Of a stretch of DNA of 64,000 nucleotides, positions 52,110 to 62,600 are shown piece after piece. The notes below the pieces were generated by a model. That model ran no database searches and was not told the origin of the DNA. It saw only the letters and a list, made by a program, of their open reading frames with translations. How positions within the stretch are numbered: position 1 is the stretch's first letter; every line of letters starts with the position of its first letter. The DNA lies in contig JAEYRN010000052.1 of assembly GCA_023435565.1 (NCBI GenBank), positions 1-64,000 of the forward strand. Direction: 5' to 3'. Both the position numbers and the translations under genes were made by a program. The DNA comes from Bacillota bacterium (GTDB lineage: Bacteria > Bacillota > UBA4882 > UBA8346).

Positions 52110-52656
52110 ATTAAATCTCCTTCCATTTCATTAAACCGTCTATGATTAGCATATTGGCTTATAAACAAATGCTTATAACAATAAATACTTCGTCAAAAAG
52201 GATTGATAACTTTAGAGAGATTACATCATGATAGGGCGCGCTATAGGTTAAAATTTGATGAAAACTTGGCTAAGCAAAGAGATCCTTTACTTGAATTTCT
52301 ATAAATTATATCAAAATTTGCTAATGGTTATTGCAATAAGAAACAAAATTTAAAGGACGTCAATTTTCTCACTAAGATGGTCACAAATGGAGGTGTTGAA
52401 TCGACCGTTGTTAAGAACATTGCAAAAATTTAAAAATTGTTAATAGAATTTAATCTTAATACCTGTTGAACGGAACTCAACCTATTCATAGAGCTTACCG
52501 ATAATAAATATAAACGTTTTACGAAAATGGACTAAATATTTGTAATACATTATAAACCTTAATTAATTAAGGTCGTATTTGGAATTCTTCAGTTGCAGGA
52601 ACTGGAAGAGTAGTGTCGAAGTTATCGAAAAAATCAAATCACCCAGAGGTGAAGGT
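52110..52656. other. AT-rich divergent region between actin operon and ftsE
   Basis: About 550 bp with no long open frame and no tandem repeats that would form a centromere. The frame extending FtsE upstream (from 52579) has no start signal. AT-rich, promoters for both sides probably lie here, but none is clear. Confidence 0.4.
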
Positions 52657-53337
52657 ATGATTCAGTTTCAAGGTGTTTCTAAGGTTTATCCCAACGGGGT
52701 AACTGCGTTAAATAATGTTAATATGTTTATTGACAAAGGTGAATTCGTTTTTCTCGTCGGTCCGAGCGGGGCCGGGAAAACCACCTTTATTAAGATGATT
52801 ATCCGGCGTGAATTACCGAGCCAAGGGGTAATTTATATCGGGCGAAAAAATTTGATTAAAATGAAAGAGAGCGAGGTCCCGGTTTTTCGTAGAAATATTG
52901 GAGTAATATTTCAAGATTTCAAGCTTTTACCCAATAAAACTGTTTTTGAAAATGTGTCATTCGCTCTTGAGGTCATAGAGGCTTCACATAAGGAAATTTT
53001 AAAACAAGTTCCCGCAGTACTGGACTTGGTGGGACTAAAGGACAAGGCAAAAATCTTTCCATCGGAACTATCAGGTGGGGAGCAACAACGGGTCTCTCTT
53101 GCCCGTGCAATTGTTAACCGTCCTTTGGTATTATTGGCTGATGAACCGACTGGCAATTTGGACCCGGACACTTCCTGGGGTATAATGGACTTGCTACTGG
53201 AGATTAACAAACGTGGTACCACCGTAATTATGGCTACTCATAATAAAACGATTGTTGATAAAATGAGACGTAGGGTCGTGGCCCTTGAATGTGGACGAAT
53301 CTGCAGAGATGAACAGAAAGGGGTTTACGAACTTTGA
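52657..53337 (+). CDS. ftsE: cell division ATP-binding protein FtsE
   Basis: 226 aa from ATG 52657 (AGAGGTGAAGGT upstream). Walker A GPSGAGKTT (residues 35-43), Q-loop VIFQDFKLLPNKTVFENVSFAL (FtsE-specific DF-x-L-L), signature LSGGEQQRV, Walker B LLADEPTGNLD and H-loop TH. It powers FtsX to regulate peptidoglycan hydrolases at the septum. The stop overlaps the ftsX start by 4 bp. Confidence 0.96.
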   Translation: MIQFQGVSKVYPNGVTALNNVNMFIDKGEFVFLVGPSGAGKTTFIKMIIRRELPSQGVIYIGRKNLIKMKESEVPVFRRNIGVIFQDFKLLPNKTVFENVSFALEVIEASHKEILKQVPAVLDLVGLKDKAKIFPSELSGGEQQRVSLARAIVNRPLVLLADEPTGNLDPDTSWGIMDLLLEINKRGTTVIMATHNKTIVDKMRRRVVALECGRICRDEQKGVYEL

Positions 53338-54203
53338 AAATAAGGACAATGTGGTATTTTACCAAAGAAGCCTCGGTTGGCCTTAGCCGTAATGGTTTAA
53401 TGACCATAGCGACAATTATGACCATCACTTTATCATTAATCGTTTTAGGCAGTTTTTATATTGTAATCGCTAATAGTAATTATTTAATGGATATGGCTAA
53501 GAGCGTTCTGGAACTCCGGATCTATCTAAAAGAAGGTGCGGACCCTTATGTTTTACAGTCAAAAATCATTGAATATCAAGGGGTCAAAGACATCAAATAT
53601 ATTCCGAAAGAAGAAGGGGCCAAATGGCTGGAAAAAAATTTAAGGGTAAAAGATCTTTTCGAAGCAACCGATAACCCATTACCGAATATGATCAATATTA
53701 AGCTGCGGGATGACGCTAAGGTTAAAACCCTAGCTAAAAAAGTAGAGCTCCTTGATGGCGTCGATGAGGTTGAATATGGAGAAACCTTTGTAGAAGCAAT
53801 GTTAATCATCATTCAAATCATTTGGGTTTTAGGAATTACTTTGGTAGCAATTATCGGTGTGGTAGTATTATATATCATCGTTAATACCATAAGAATTACT
53901 GTTTTCGCCAGGCGTAAGGAAATTGAGATTATGAAATTGGTTGGCGCGACTGATTGGTTCATCCGTTGGCCTTTTATGATTGAGGGCATTATGTTAGGGC
54001 TAATCGGGGCAATTATTGCTTTATTATTTCTTTCCAAGGGATATAGTATTTTAATCCAGTATGTAAAACAATTGGCTCCGTTTATACCTTTAATGTTGGA
54101 ACGGGTCATCAACCAGCAACTGTTTGTTATAATGACAAGTTTGGGGTTTTTCTTTGGAGTGATTGGCAGCATGATGTCGTTGAAGAAATTTTTGAAGGTT
54201 TAA
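53334..54203 (+). CDS. ftsX: cell division membrane protein FtsX
   Basis: 289 aa. Start TTG 53334 (AAAGGGG upstream, TTGA overlap with ftsE). Basic cytoplasmic start (KIRTMWYFTKEASVGLSRN), helix 1 IATIMTITLSLIVLGSFYI, an extracytoplasmic domain of about 110 residues, then three helices including VLGITLVAIIGVVVLYIIVNT and the FtsX/MacB-type RRKEIEIMKLVGAT motif. It couples FtsE ATP use to the hydrolase encoded downstream. Confidence 0.94.
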   Translation: MKIRTMWYFTKEASVGLSRNGLMTIATIMTITLSLIVLGSFYIVIANSNYLMDMAKSVLELRIYLKEGADPYVLQSKIIEYQGVKDIKYIPKEEGAKWLEKNLRVKDLFEATDNPLPNMINIKLRDDAKVKTLAKKVELLDGVDEVEYGETFVEAMLIIIQIIWVLGITLVAIIGVVVLYIIVNTIRITVFARRKEIEIMKLVGATDWFIRWPFMIEGIMLGLIGAIIALLFLSKGYSILIQYVKQLAPFIPLMLERVINQQLFVIMTSLGFFFGVIGSMMSLKKFLKV

Positions 54204-54323
54204 GAAGTAAAAATATAGAGGAATTATCCTTTAGCTGACTAAGTTTATTAAAAAAGGAATTTATTAAGTCGGACGGTAACTCTATATTGAAAAAATAAGT
54301 TAGTCGCACATGGAGGTCTGGAG

Positions 54324-55469
54324 ATGGCACGACAAGTCAAATTTTTAATTTTGTTATTGCTGATTTCCTGCTTTACCGTAAATTCGATTGGTTGGAGTAT
54401 AACCGAAGAAGAAATCGAAGATAAGATTGATCAGACTAAGAAAAAACTTACCCAAACTAAAATAAAAGAGCATTCGGTCTTGGGGAGTCTAACCAGAAGC
54501 CAAAAAGAATTGGATAAAATCAGTAACAATTTGGAGACTTTGAGTACGAGAATTGGTAGTACTGAAAAGAATATTCAATTTATTAAATATAAAATGAATA
54601 ATACCGAGGGAGAACTTCTTAGATTAGAATCGGAAATTGTCAAACAACAACAAGTTCTACGCGAACGGATTTTAGCTATATATAAATATGGATATCAAAG
54701 TTATCTCGAAATTTTATACGAAGCGAAAGATTTCGGAGAGTTCATTACCAGGTTCGGAATGGTTAAACGTTTTGTAATGACTGACGTACATAGTATCAAT
54801 ATACTCCGGGATCAACAGAATCTAATAACCCAGAAAAAAGAAGAAATTTCAAAACAGCAGCAAGATTTGGAGAGGCAGAGACACCTTTTCACTAGACTCC
54901 AAAATCAAAATAAGTACGAGCAAACTAGATACTTATCGAAGATTCAAGATAGTCAAAAAGAACTTTCAAAAATTCAAAATGATCGCCGTTTGTTGGAAGA
55001 AGCCCTTGACGAATTAGAATCACTTTCAAAATCGATGGAATCCCAAATCCGTGATCTTCAGAACAGCAGTAAAACCGCTCTGGGGTCCGGAAAGTATATT
55101 TGGCCCGTTTCAGGAGACATCACATCTTACTTCGGGAACCGGATGCACCCTATTTTAAGGAAACGAAAATTTCATACCGGAATAGATATCTCTGCTGGTA
55201 TGGGAACGCCGATAGCCGCATCCGATTATGCCGTAGTTATTTTCAGCGGACGTAACGGCGGCTATGGGCTGATGATTACGCTAGATCATGGAGCAGGGAT
55301 TTCCACGGTATATGCCCATTGTAGCCGTTTGTTGGTTACCAAGGGGCAGACGGTTTCCAAAGGCCAAACCATAGCCAAGGTGGGCAGTACCGGCCTAAGT
55401 ACCGGTCCTCACTTGCATTTTGAAGTTCGTAAGGATGGCGTGCCGGTAGATCCGTTGAATTACATTTAA
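54324..55469 (+). CDS. LytM (M23) murein peptidase with coiled coil, EnvC position
   Basis: 381 aa. Signal peptide (FLILLLLISCFTVNSIGWS), about 210 residues of coiled coil with a DFGEFITRFGMVKRF hinge (FtsX-interaction type), then LytM at residues about 250-381. All zinc ligands are present: RKFHTGIDIS (H and D), AHCSR and GPHLHFEV. E. coli EnvC lacks them and only activates amidases, so this protein should be an active endopeptidase gated by FtsEX, similar to the PcsB/CwlO logic. It lies 120 bp after ftsX. Confidence 0.9.
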   Translation: MARQVKFLILLLLISCFTVNSIGWSITEEEIEDKIDQTKKKLTQTKIKEHSVLGSLTRSQKELDKISNNLETLSTRIGSTEKNIQFIKYKMNNTEGELLRLESEIVKQQQVLRERILAIYKYGYQSYLEILYEAKDFGEFITRFGMVKRFVMTDVHSINILRDQQNLITQKKEEISKQQQDLERQRHLFTRLQNQNKYEQTRYLSKIQDSQKELSKIQNDRRLLEEALDELESLSKSMESQIRDLQNSSKTALGSGKYIWPVSGDITSYFGNRMHPILRKRKFHTGIDISAGMGTPIAASDYAVVIFSGRNGGYGLMITLDHGAGISTVYAHCSRLLVTKGQTVSKGQTIAKVGSTGLSTGPHLHFEVRKDGVPVDPLNYI

Positions 55470-55482
55470 AGGAGCGGTTTAT

Positions 55483-56736
55483 TTGTTTTTCAAAAAGCCA
55501 AAAAGTTATCAATTGGCGTTTGGTGTTTGTTTAATTATAGTTGGCGGTTTAGGCTGGTGGTGGCAGAATTACGCCCGAAACGGAAAATACCGGGATTTAG
55601 TACCGGCATTTTATTTGATGGGTGTTTTAAAACTCAATTTTTATCAATCAACGGACTTAGCAGCGTTAATGAAAGAATATTGGCGAACCGGAAATATCGC
55701 CGGAATGTTAAAAAGCCTTAATGATCCTTATACCCGGTTTCTTAATAAAAACGAGTACGGTGAGTTAACCAAGGAGACTCAGGGAAGTTTTGGAGGTATT
55801 GGGGTCTATCTAATCCCTAAAGATGAGGAGCTGCTAATTTCTTCAGTGGTTAAGAATTCACCGGGAGAGCGGGCCGGATTGCAACAAGGGGATCGGATCA
55901 TCAAAGTTGGAACCGCTTCGGTTAAAGATTTAAGCTCGGAGGTTGCGATTGCCCGAATTCGCGGCGCGGCCGGAACCAAGGTTTTGCTAAGAATAGCCCG
56001 GGGCGAAGCCCGAAATCGCCGTGAAATTGATTTTAATATCGTACGGGATAATATTTTAATCCCGACAGTAGAAATGACGGTAAAAAAAGATACGGTTTTG
56101 GGAGAATACGCCCACATTCGCATTTCCCAGTTCGCCGAGACCACATCGGTTGATCTTGATAAAAACATGAAGAGTATTGACAATTCTCCTCAAATAAAAG
56201 CATTGGTACTCGATTTAAGGGCTAATCCGGGAGGGTCCCTTGATGCCGCCATTAAAGTAGCCAGCCATTTTATTCCGGAGGGGACTCCGGTTCTGCATAT
56301 TAAACGCCGCGGGTATCCCACCCAAACTATTTCGGCTATCAATTATCAACACAGACAACTTCCAATGGTGGTTTTGGTTGACAACTGGAGCGCAAGCGCT
56401 TCGGAGATTGTCGCCGGAGCTTTAAAAGACCAAAAACGGGCTATTTTAATCGGTAATCATACATTTGGCAAAGATTTGATTCAAGAGGTTAAGAAATTAC
56501 CCGGCGGAACAGGAGCGACTATTACCATAGCCAGTTACCTAACTTCGGGGAAGGTAAATATTCATAAACGAGGCGTTCAACCGGACTATGTGGTTGAAAT
56601 TCCGGGAGCCATGGATTTATTATTGAAGGAAGGAAAACCCGAGTCATTCTTTAAAATGCAAAAGCTTCAAGAAGAAGAAGCAGTTAAGGTTTTACGTAAT
56701 CAAATTCGAGGGACCGAGTTAAAGAAAGCCGGATGA
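55483..56736 (+). CDS. ctpA: S41 family C-terminal processing protease
   Basis: 417 aa; start TTG 55483 behind AAAGGAG. N-terminal membrane helix (LAFGVCLIIVGGLGWWW), then TRFLNKNEYGELTKETQGSFGGIGVYL, a PDZ domain (SSVVKNSPGERAGLQQGDRIIKV), and the catalytic core VLVDNWSASASEIVAGALKDQKRAILIGNHTFGKDLIQ with Ser-Lys dyad. It degrades or trims extracytoplasmic proteins; in this operon it may regulate the LytM enzyme. Confidence 0.92.
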   Translation: MFFKKPKSYQLAFGVCLIIVGGLGWWWQNYARNGKYRDLVPAFYLMGVLKLNFYQSTDLAALMKEYWRTGNIAGMLKSLNDPYTRFLNKNEYGELTKETQGSFGGIGVYLIPKDEELLISSVVKNSPGERAGLQQGDRIIKVGTASVKDLSSEVAIARIRGAAGTKVLLRIARGEARNRREIDFNIVRDNILIPTVEMTVKKDTVLGEYAHIRISQFAETTSVDLDKNMKSIDNSPQIKALVLDLRANPGGSLDAAIKVASHFIPEGTPVLHIKRRGYPTQTISAINYQHRQLPMVVLVDNWSASASEIVAGALKDQKRAILIGNHTFGKDLIQEVKKLPGGTGATITIASYLTSGKVNIHKRGVQPDYVVEIPGAMDLLLKEGKPESFFKMQKLQEEEAVKVLRNQIRGTELKKAG

Positions 56737-56764
56737 GGTAAGGATTTGAGAGGATGTGATTTAA

Positions 56765-58084
56765 GTGTGGCCGTTGTCACCCAATCAAAAAACGGCCTTT
56801 ATTTTTTATCTGGCTTTTGCCGGATTATTAATCTTTGTTTCTTTTTGGTCCCCGGCCAATCCGGCAACTTCGGATCGGACTTATTCGGGTCAACTGGAGT
56901 TAAAGGATGGCCTGAATGATTTATCAGATATTCAAAGTTCTTTTGAGGTTTTGTGGAAGGAAACCTTAAATCAAAAAGGGTGGAAGCAAGAAGGTTCCCT
57001 TTTGCATGCCGAATCTAAGCTTGAAGAGGGGAAGTTTGGAAAGGTCCGAGTTAAATGGGTCAATGCTAATAGCAAAATCTTATTACCGAAGACTATAACC
57101 GAGAAAGATTTGGTAGAATTAATCGACGATTGGGAAAAGATTAATCGTTCTTTGGAATTAAATTCGGCCAAAGTCAAATGGGGTTATCAAAAAAACCAAC
57201 TATGGTTGATGTTATCCAACGAGTTAACGGTAAATACGCCCGGAGGTCCCAATACACTTCCGATACACCAATTAACCTTAGTAACCCCTTCGGGGACCGG
57301 CCTTAACCAAAAATGGCCGGGGCTGATACGCCGGGTTCCTCTACCCCGGATACCTCCCCATATTCGACCTGAGGTTGAAGTGGAGCTTCCTAAGGAGATT
57401 CCAGTAATCAAAAAAACAAGGGTTGCTTTGATCATTGATGATGTGGGTACGGTACGCAGACCTGCAGACGCGATGCTGGAAGTGCCGGCCCGATTGACTT
57501 GGGCGGTTTTACCCTTTACTCCTTATGCGGAGGAGTATATTCAGGCAGCTAAGGAGCGGGGTTTTGAAATCATATTGCATTTACCCATGGAACCAATCGA
57601 CCGGAGAAATAATCCAGGGCCCGGGGTAATAAAAGGCGAGTGGACCGAGACTGAAATCATTGAACAATTAGAGGTAAATTTGAACCAAGTTCCCGGGGCA
57701 GTCGGAGTCAACAACCATATGGGGTCCGCAGGGACCGCGGATGAGCGTTTAATGGATATTATTTTGAAGTATATCAAAGATAAGAACATTTTCTTTGTTG
57801 ACAGTATGACAAGCGATCGTTCAGTAGGAGAAGTTGTTGCCCGCCGTCATCAGGTTAGTTTCAATAAGAGGGATGTTTTTATTGATAATCAGGAAGATAT
57901 TAAATCGAAGAAAAGGGCTTTAAGGGAATTAATGAAGATTGCTTTAAAGAAAGGCGAAGCGATTGGTATCGGTCATGTCAGGGATGGAACGGCTGAAGCG
58001 ATCATTGAGATGCTGCCGGAGTTTGAGAAAGCGGGAATAGAGATAGTGCCGGTATCGGAGTTGATAGATAGATCCGGTCTCTGA
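56765..58084 (+). CDS. divergent polysaccharide deacetylase (YibQ family)
   Basis: 439 aa; GTG start 56765. Membrane helix near residues 10-27, a variable 180-residue domain, then VALIIDDVGTVRRPADAML (the Asp-Asp pair), ILHLPMEPIDRRNNPGPG, NNHMGSAGTADERLMD and GHVRDGTAEAIIEML. These are the marks of the YibQ/divergent deacetylase family, which follows envC and ctp in many diderm genomes. Its enzymatic role is undetermined. No promoter gap, so it is the end of the ftsEX operon. Confidence 0.88.
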   Translation: MWPLSPNQKTAFIFYLAFAGLLIFVSFWSPANPATSDRTYSGQLELKDGLNDLSDIQSSFEVLWKETLNQKGWKQEGSLLHAESKLEEGKFGKVRVKWVNANSKILLPKTITEKDLVELIDDWEKINRSLELNSAKVKWGYQKNQLWLMLSNELTVNTPGGPNTLPIHQLTLVTPSGTGLNQKWPGLIRRVPLPRIPPHIRPEVEVELPKEIPVIKKTRVALIIDDVGTVRRPADAMLEVPARLTWAVLPFTPYAEEYIQAAKERGFEIILHLPMEPIDRRNNPGPGVIKGEWTETEIIEQLEVNLNQVPGAVGVNNHMGSAGTADERLMDIILKYIKDKNIFFVDSMTSDRSVGEVVARRHQVSFNKRDVFIDNQEDIKSKKRALRELMKIALKKGEAIGIGHVRDGTAEAIIEMLPEFEKAGIEIVPVSELIDRSGL

Positions 58085-58157
58085 TGACATTAGGGTCGGG
58101 ATGAGGCTGGTTGGGTTTGCAGTGAATTAAGACTATAACGGGATGGTTTATTGGGTT

Positions 58158-58330
58158 TTGCCGGATTCTTTGAGTGCGGCGTGATGGGCTGCGTATTGCT
58201 GTGTTGCTTGGTCGTTCCAGTCCTCGACGTACATGAGTACGCCTCCGGGCTTCACTCCCGGCGCGCCTTGCACTACTTGCCCCTGACGCCGCAAGTTGAT
58301 TCGAAGAAGTTTTCTCAAAGAATCCGGCAA
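58158..58330. mobile_element. 173-bp MITE-like element with 17-bp perfect inverted repeats
   Basis: TTGCCGGATTCTTTGAG (58158-58174) and its exact inverse CTCAAAGAATCCGGCAA (58314-58330) bound a GC-rich core unlike the AT-rich flanks. Inside is a hairpin (CGTAC-ATGA-GTACG near 58228-58241) and a CCGGG/CCCGG stem. Short open frames on both strands across it look incidental. A further stem CCGGCGC/GCGCCGG (58341-58366) follows. Looks like a non-autonomous element or dispersed repeat. Confidence 0.65.
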
Positions 58331-58589
58331 GGGTTCAACCCCGGCGCGCTTCTGTGAAAGCGCCGGATGGCATACTAAAGGGCTGAAGATGATGCTTTAG
58401 TTGTTATCTTAGAGAGTTTCTACCATTCTTTTTAATTGTTTTGTTGGATTTTTATCAAGAACATTTGCAAGTAAAATACATAGCGTTTCCGGATAACTGA
58501 TTTAAATTATTGGACTAATTAATTAAAAGGTCGTTAAAGATTTTGTATCTGATCGAATTAAGGGAAATGTTTTAAGGTATTTAAGACTA

Positions 58590-58615
58590 AGCTGCCGAAT
58601 ATGGCGGCTTTTTTT
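58590..58615 (+). terminator. terminator before the AraC-GyrI gene
   Basis: AGCTGCC and GGCGGCT pair across 5 bases, one G-U, then seven Ts (58609-58615). It closes off the ftsEX side from the resistance-like cluster. Confidence 0.7.
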
Positions 58616-58769
58616 CACACACCACCAATAGGAATTTTCGCCGAAAAACATTCGCGAAACAGGTTATCTGGAATATATTAGCGAAAAATATACATATATA
58701 GTCCGAATGGGTGACCGGGAAGTAAAAGGTGTAAAACATCCGTGTTTCACAAAAATGATTGGAGTAAAT

Positions 58770-59681
58770 ATGAATAATAATTCAATGGATTTTACTAAAG
58801 ATGAATATAACTTTAAAGTCAATCTAGTTATTGATTATATTGATACTTTTTTTGACCAGGAATTATCGTTAAAGAGATTATCTCAGATTGCAAATTTTTC
58901 GGAATTCCATTTTCATCGTATTTTTAAAGGTATTACTAAGGAAACATTAACTCAATATATCCAGAGAATTCGCGTTGAAAAAGCCGCCTATCAACTTCTG
59001 TATAATCCTAATAAAACAATAACCGACATAGCTTTGAGTAACGGTTTTAATTCGTCGCAATTTTTCTCAAAAGTCTTTAAAGATCATTTTAATCAAAATC
59101 CAAGAGAATGGAGAAAAAATAGCAAGATAGTGCAAGTAAGTGCCGGCCCATTTGATTATGATTATGTAACAAATACTGGAGGGCAATTAAACTTGCAAGA
59201 TATCTCGATCGATATCCGGGATATATCTGATATGTATGTGGTATATATACGACATATCGGTTCATATAAGGGGAATGTAGATCTTTACACTCAGCTTTTT
59301 AATAAACTCTTTAAATGGGCCGATGCTCATAATGTGCTTAACAAGGACACAAAAGTAATTGCACTATATAATGATTTTCCGGAAATAACTGATGAAAATA
59401 AACTGAAGCTAACAGCCTGTATAACAATTGATCAAAAAATAAATCCCGACAAACCTTTTGGAAAACTAAAAATTAATGGGGGAAAATATGCAACTTGCCG
59501 CTTCGAGATTGTAAAAGATGATTTTGAAAATGCCTGGGATTTAATGTATGGTGAATGGCTTCCTCAAAGCGGTTATCAACCTGATGATAAACCATCCTTT
59601 GAATTATTTTATAATGACCCGCATGAACATCCCGAGCACAAATATATTGTTGATTTTTGCATCCCGGTCATCACATTGTAA
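58770..59681 (+). CDS. AraC-family regulator with GyrI-like sensor domain
   Basis: 303 aa from ATG 58770 (TTGGAGTAAAT). Two HTHs: LSLKRLSQIANFSEFHFHRIFK and KTITDIALSNGFNSSQFFSKVFKDHFNQNPREWRK. C-terminal GyrI/BmrR-type ligand domain (YVVYIRHIGSYKGNVDLYTQLFNKLFKWADAHN, then HPEHKYIVDFCIPV). Such Rob/SoxS-like proteins sense drugs or cations. It is 12 bp upstream of the UvrA-like fusion, which it probably controls. Confidence 0.92.
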   Translation: MNNNSMDFTKDEYNFKVNLVIDYIDTFFDQELSLKRLSQIANFSEFHFHRIFKGITKETLTQYIQRIRVEKAAYQLLYNPNKTITDIALSNGFNSSQFFSKVFKDHFNQNPREWRKNSKIVQVSAGPFDYDYVTNTGGQLNLQDISIDIRDISDMYVVYIRHIGSYKGNVDLYTQLFNKLFKWADAHNVLNKDTKVIALYNDFPEITDENKLKLTACITIDQKINPDKPFGKLKINGGKYATCRFEIVKDDFENAWDLMYGEWLPQSGYQPDDKPSFELFYNDPHEHPEHKYIVDFCIPVITL

Positions 59682-59693
59682 AAAGAGGGCGCT

Positions 59694-62600
59694 ATGAATA
59701 AATATCAACTATTCACCATAGGTAAAATAGAAAATATAGACGATGGAATGTATGTATCGGTTTATGAAGATTACAAACCGGCGTTGCTTCATATCGATAA
59801 ATTTAGTCATGTTATTCTGTTCTATATCGATCAGGATGGTAACAAGTCAGAAAACACGAGTTATAACTTCGAACAATATAAACAAGTTGTAGAAAATATT
59901 CACCAGTATTCTTTAACTCAAATAAAACTCGCTGTTGTCAAGTTGCTTAAGTCAGACAATAAACTTGGCATATTGCACATAGATAGTAAAATATCATGTT
60001 GCGGCATTCTGATTGACATAAAACCTTATTTCCCCATAGAAGATAGAATTAGGGAATGTTTAGTTCCTGAAGATTTATCTTCGATGCCTTCTTTCATTCA
60101 GGAAAATTCGATTAAGAATCTTGACAATCAATATCTCTCGAAGAATTATCCGGCCATAGCTGACGATACACTATATGCATTTAATTCAAATGGCAGTATC
60201 AGAAAAAAAGATGGACGTTGCGTTATCGAACTTGAAATGATTTATGAAAAAATCTTCAGTTATCTCGCCCAATTCTCTCACATTCAAATAATCTGGTGGT
60301 TCAGCCGCTTTGAAAAAGATACCTTCAGAAGAACTACCCAATGCAATCCTCCTTATGAAAATGCGCCGCGAACCGGAGTATTTGCTTCCCGATCCCCAGT
60401 CAGACCAAATCCTATAGGACTGACAACAGCAAGAATTATTAAAATTGATTCCAGAAATCAAAGTATTGAAATATCTGATGTGGATGCCTTTGACAAGACA
60501 CCGGTACTAGACATCAAACCATATGTTCCATTTTTACACAGGGTTGCAAAATGCGATGTACCTTCATGGGTTGATCACTGGAGTGAATGGCATATTGAAC
60601 AGGCATTTTCTATGAAAGAAGGAAACAGTATTAGCTTATCCGAATCGGATTTCAAAAGATTATCAGGATTAACTACTGCTATTGAAGTGCCGAAAACGAC
60701 TAATAAACGTTCCGGTATTACAAAACAAATGGATAATACCGGCGAAGATTCTATTATCATTATTGGAGCCAAAGAAAATAATCTTAAAAATATCTCATTA
60801 AAAATCCCTAAAAATAAAATGACAGTCATTACAGGATTAAGCGGTAGCGGAAAATCTTCTTTGGCATTTGATACCATTTTTGCTGAAAGCCAAAGGAGAT
60901 TTATGGATTGTATTTCTTCAACCGGCAGGCAATTTTTCAAACAATTTGAACGTCCTAATGTAGATCAAATATTGAATTTGCAACCGGCTATAGCGATTGA
61001 GCAGAAATCCATTAACAGAAATATTCGTTCAACAGTTGGAACGGTTTCCGATATAACTGATTATTTACGTCTTCTTTACGCACGAATTGGAATTCGTCAT
61101 TGCCCTGACTGTGGGAGAGCGGTTGATGTAAAGACAATGAATGAGATATTGAATCTTCTGGTTAATTTATCAGAAACCATCCACTTCAATATTGTATCTT
61201 TAAAAACCAATTCAATCGTTTTCTCAAATAACCCATATCAATCGATTAATATTGATTCTCTCGCTAAATTAAAAAACGTTGTAAAGCATCTGCTTGATAC
61301 TGAAAATGGGGTATTTAAAGTAGGAATTTCCAAAGATGAAAGTTTTATTTTACACACACGAAACCATTGTTATTATTGCGGACATTCATTTTTTGAATTA
61401 ACTCCTGCATTTTTCAGCAGTAATAATCCGGACAGCATGTGTCCTGAGTGTGATGGACTTGGCAGTAAAATGTCTGTTTCTCCTGAATTAATCGTTGCTT
61501 ACCCGGAAAAATCAATTCTTGATAACGCTTCTGCCTGGTGGGGCGATTTACGAAAATATATAGAAAAGCCGACTGGCAACTGGATGAAAGGTGAAGTAAT
61601 TGCTCTTGCGCAAAGCATGAAAGTTGACCTCGAAAAGCCATGGGAAAAATTACCGGATAACTTCAGACAGAGAGCTTTATTTGGTACTGATGGGGTAAAT
61701 GTGACGCTAAAGTACAAGGGTTCAAGAGGACGATCCGGCGATATCGAAAGACCGGTTGAAGGTGCGGTAAATCATATTAAGAGACTTTTTCGAGGGTCCC
61801 ATGGGAAAAATTCAAATGAATTTTACATGCAATTTATGGTTGAAAGCGAGTGTCCTGCGTGTCATGGGGAACAGCTAAATGCCGAAGCGCGATTCGTTAC
61901 TGTCGCAGATATGCGGTTTCCAGAAATCGCCTCAATTACCGTTTCGGAATTACATGATTGGATACAGAAATTACCGGCAAAATTAACTGATAATCAGATT
62001 AATATTTCTAGTGAAATAATTGCTTCCATAATACATAAAACAGAAGCGCTAATTAATGTCGGGCTGGATTATTTATCATTGAAGCGTCCGTTGCCTACGC
62101 TATCCGGCGGAGAGTCGCAGCGTTTAAGATTGTCAACCCAATTAGGGAGCGGCTTAACAAACCTTTTGTATATTCTTGATGAGCCTACCATGGGCTTACA
62201 CTCATCTGATCAGAAAAAACTCATTAATACTTTGAAACATTTACGGGATTGCGGGAATACGGTTGTTATTGTAGAACATGACAAGACAACAATGCTTGAA
62301 GCTGATCACTTGATTGATATAGGCCCTGGCGCCGGGATTAACGGCGGTAATTTAGTAGCACAGGGTACGCCGCAGGAGGTAATATCGAATGATGCTTCGA
62401 TCACTGGGAAGTATCTTTCACAAAAACTACTTATCGGAACAGATCAGAAAAGAACGAAACGCGCCCCATATGGTTTTTTAAGTATTCAAGGAGCATGCAA
62501 AAATAATTTGAAAAACATAAACGTTTCCATACCTTTGGGTGTGTTTACTTGCGTTACGGGTAAAAGTGGTTCGGGAAAAAGCAGTCTGGTGACAAAAACT

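Noticed and set aside
58148..58357. Two short overlapping genes on opposite strands
   Set aside because: Both lie across the inverted-repeat element and reflect its GC-rich palindromic base composition, not conserved protein sequence that I can recognise.
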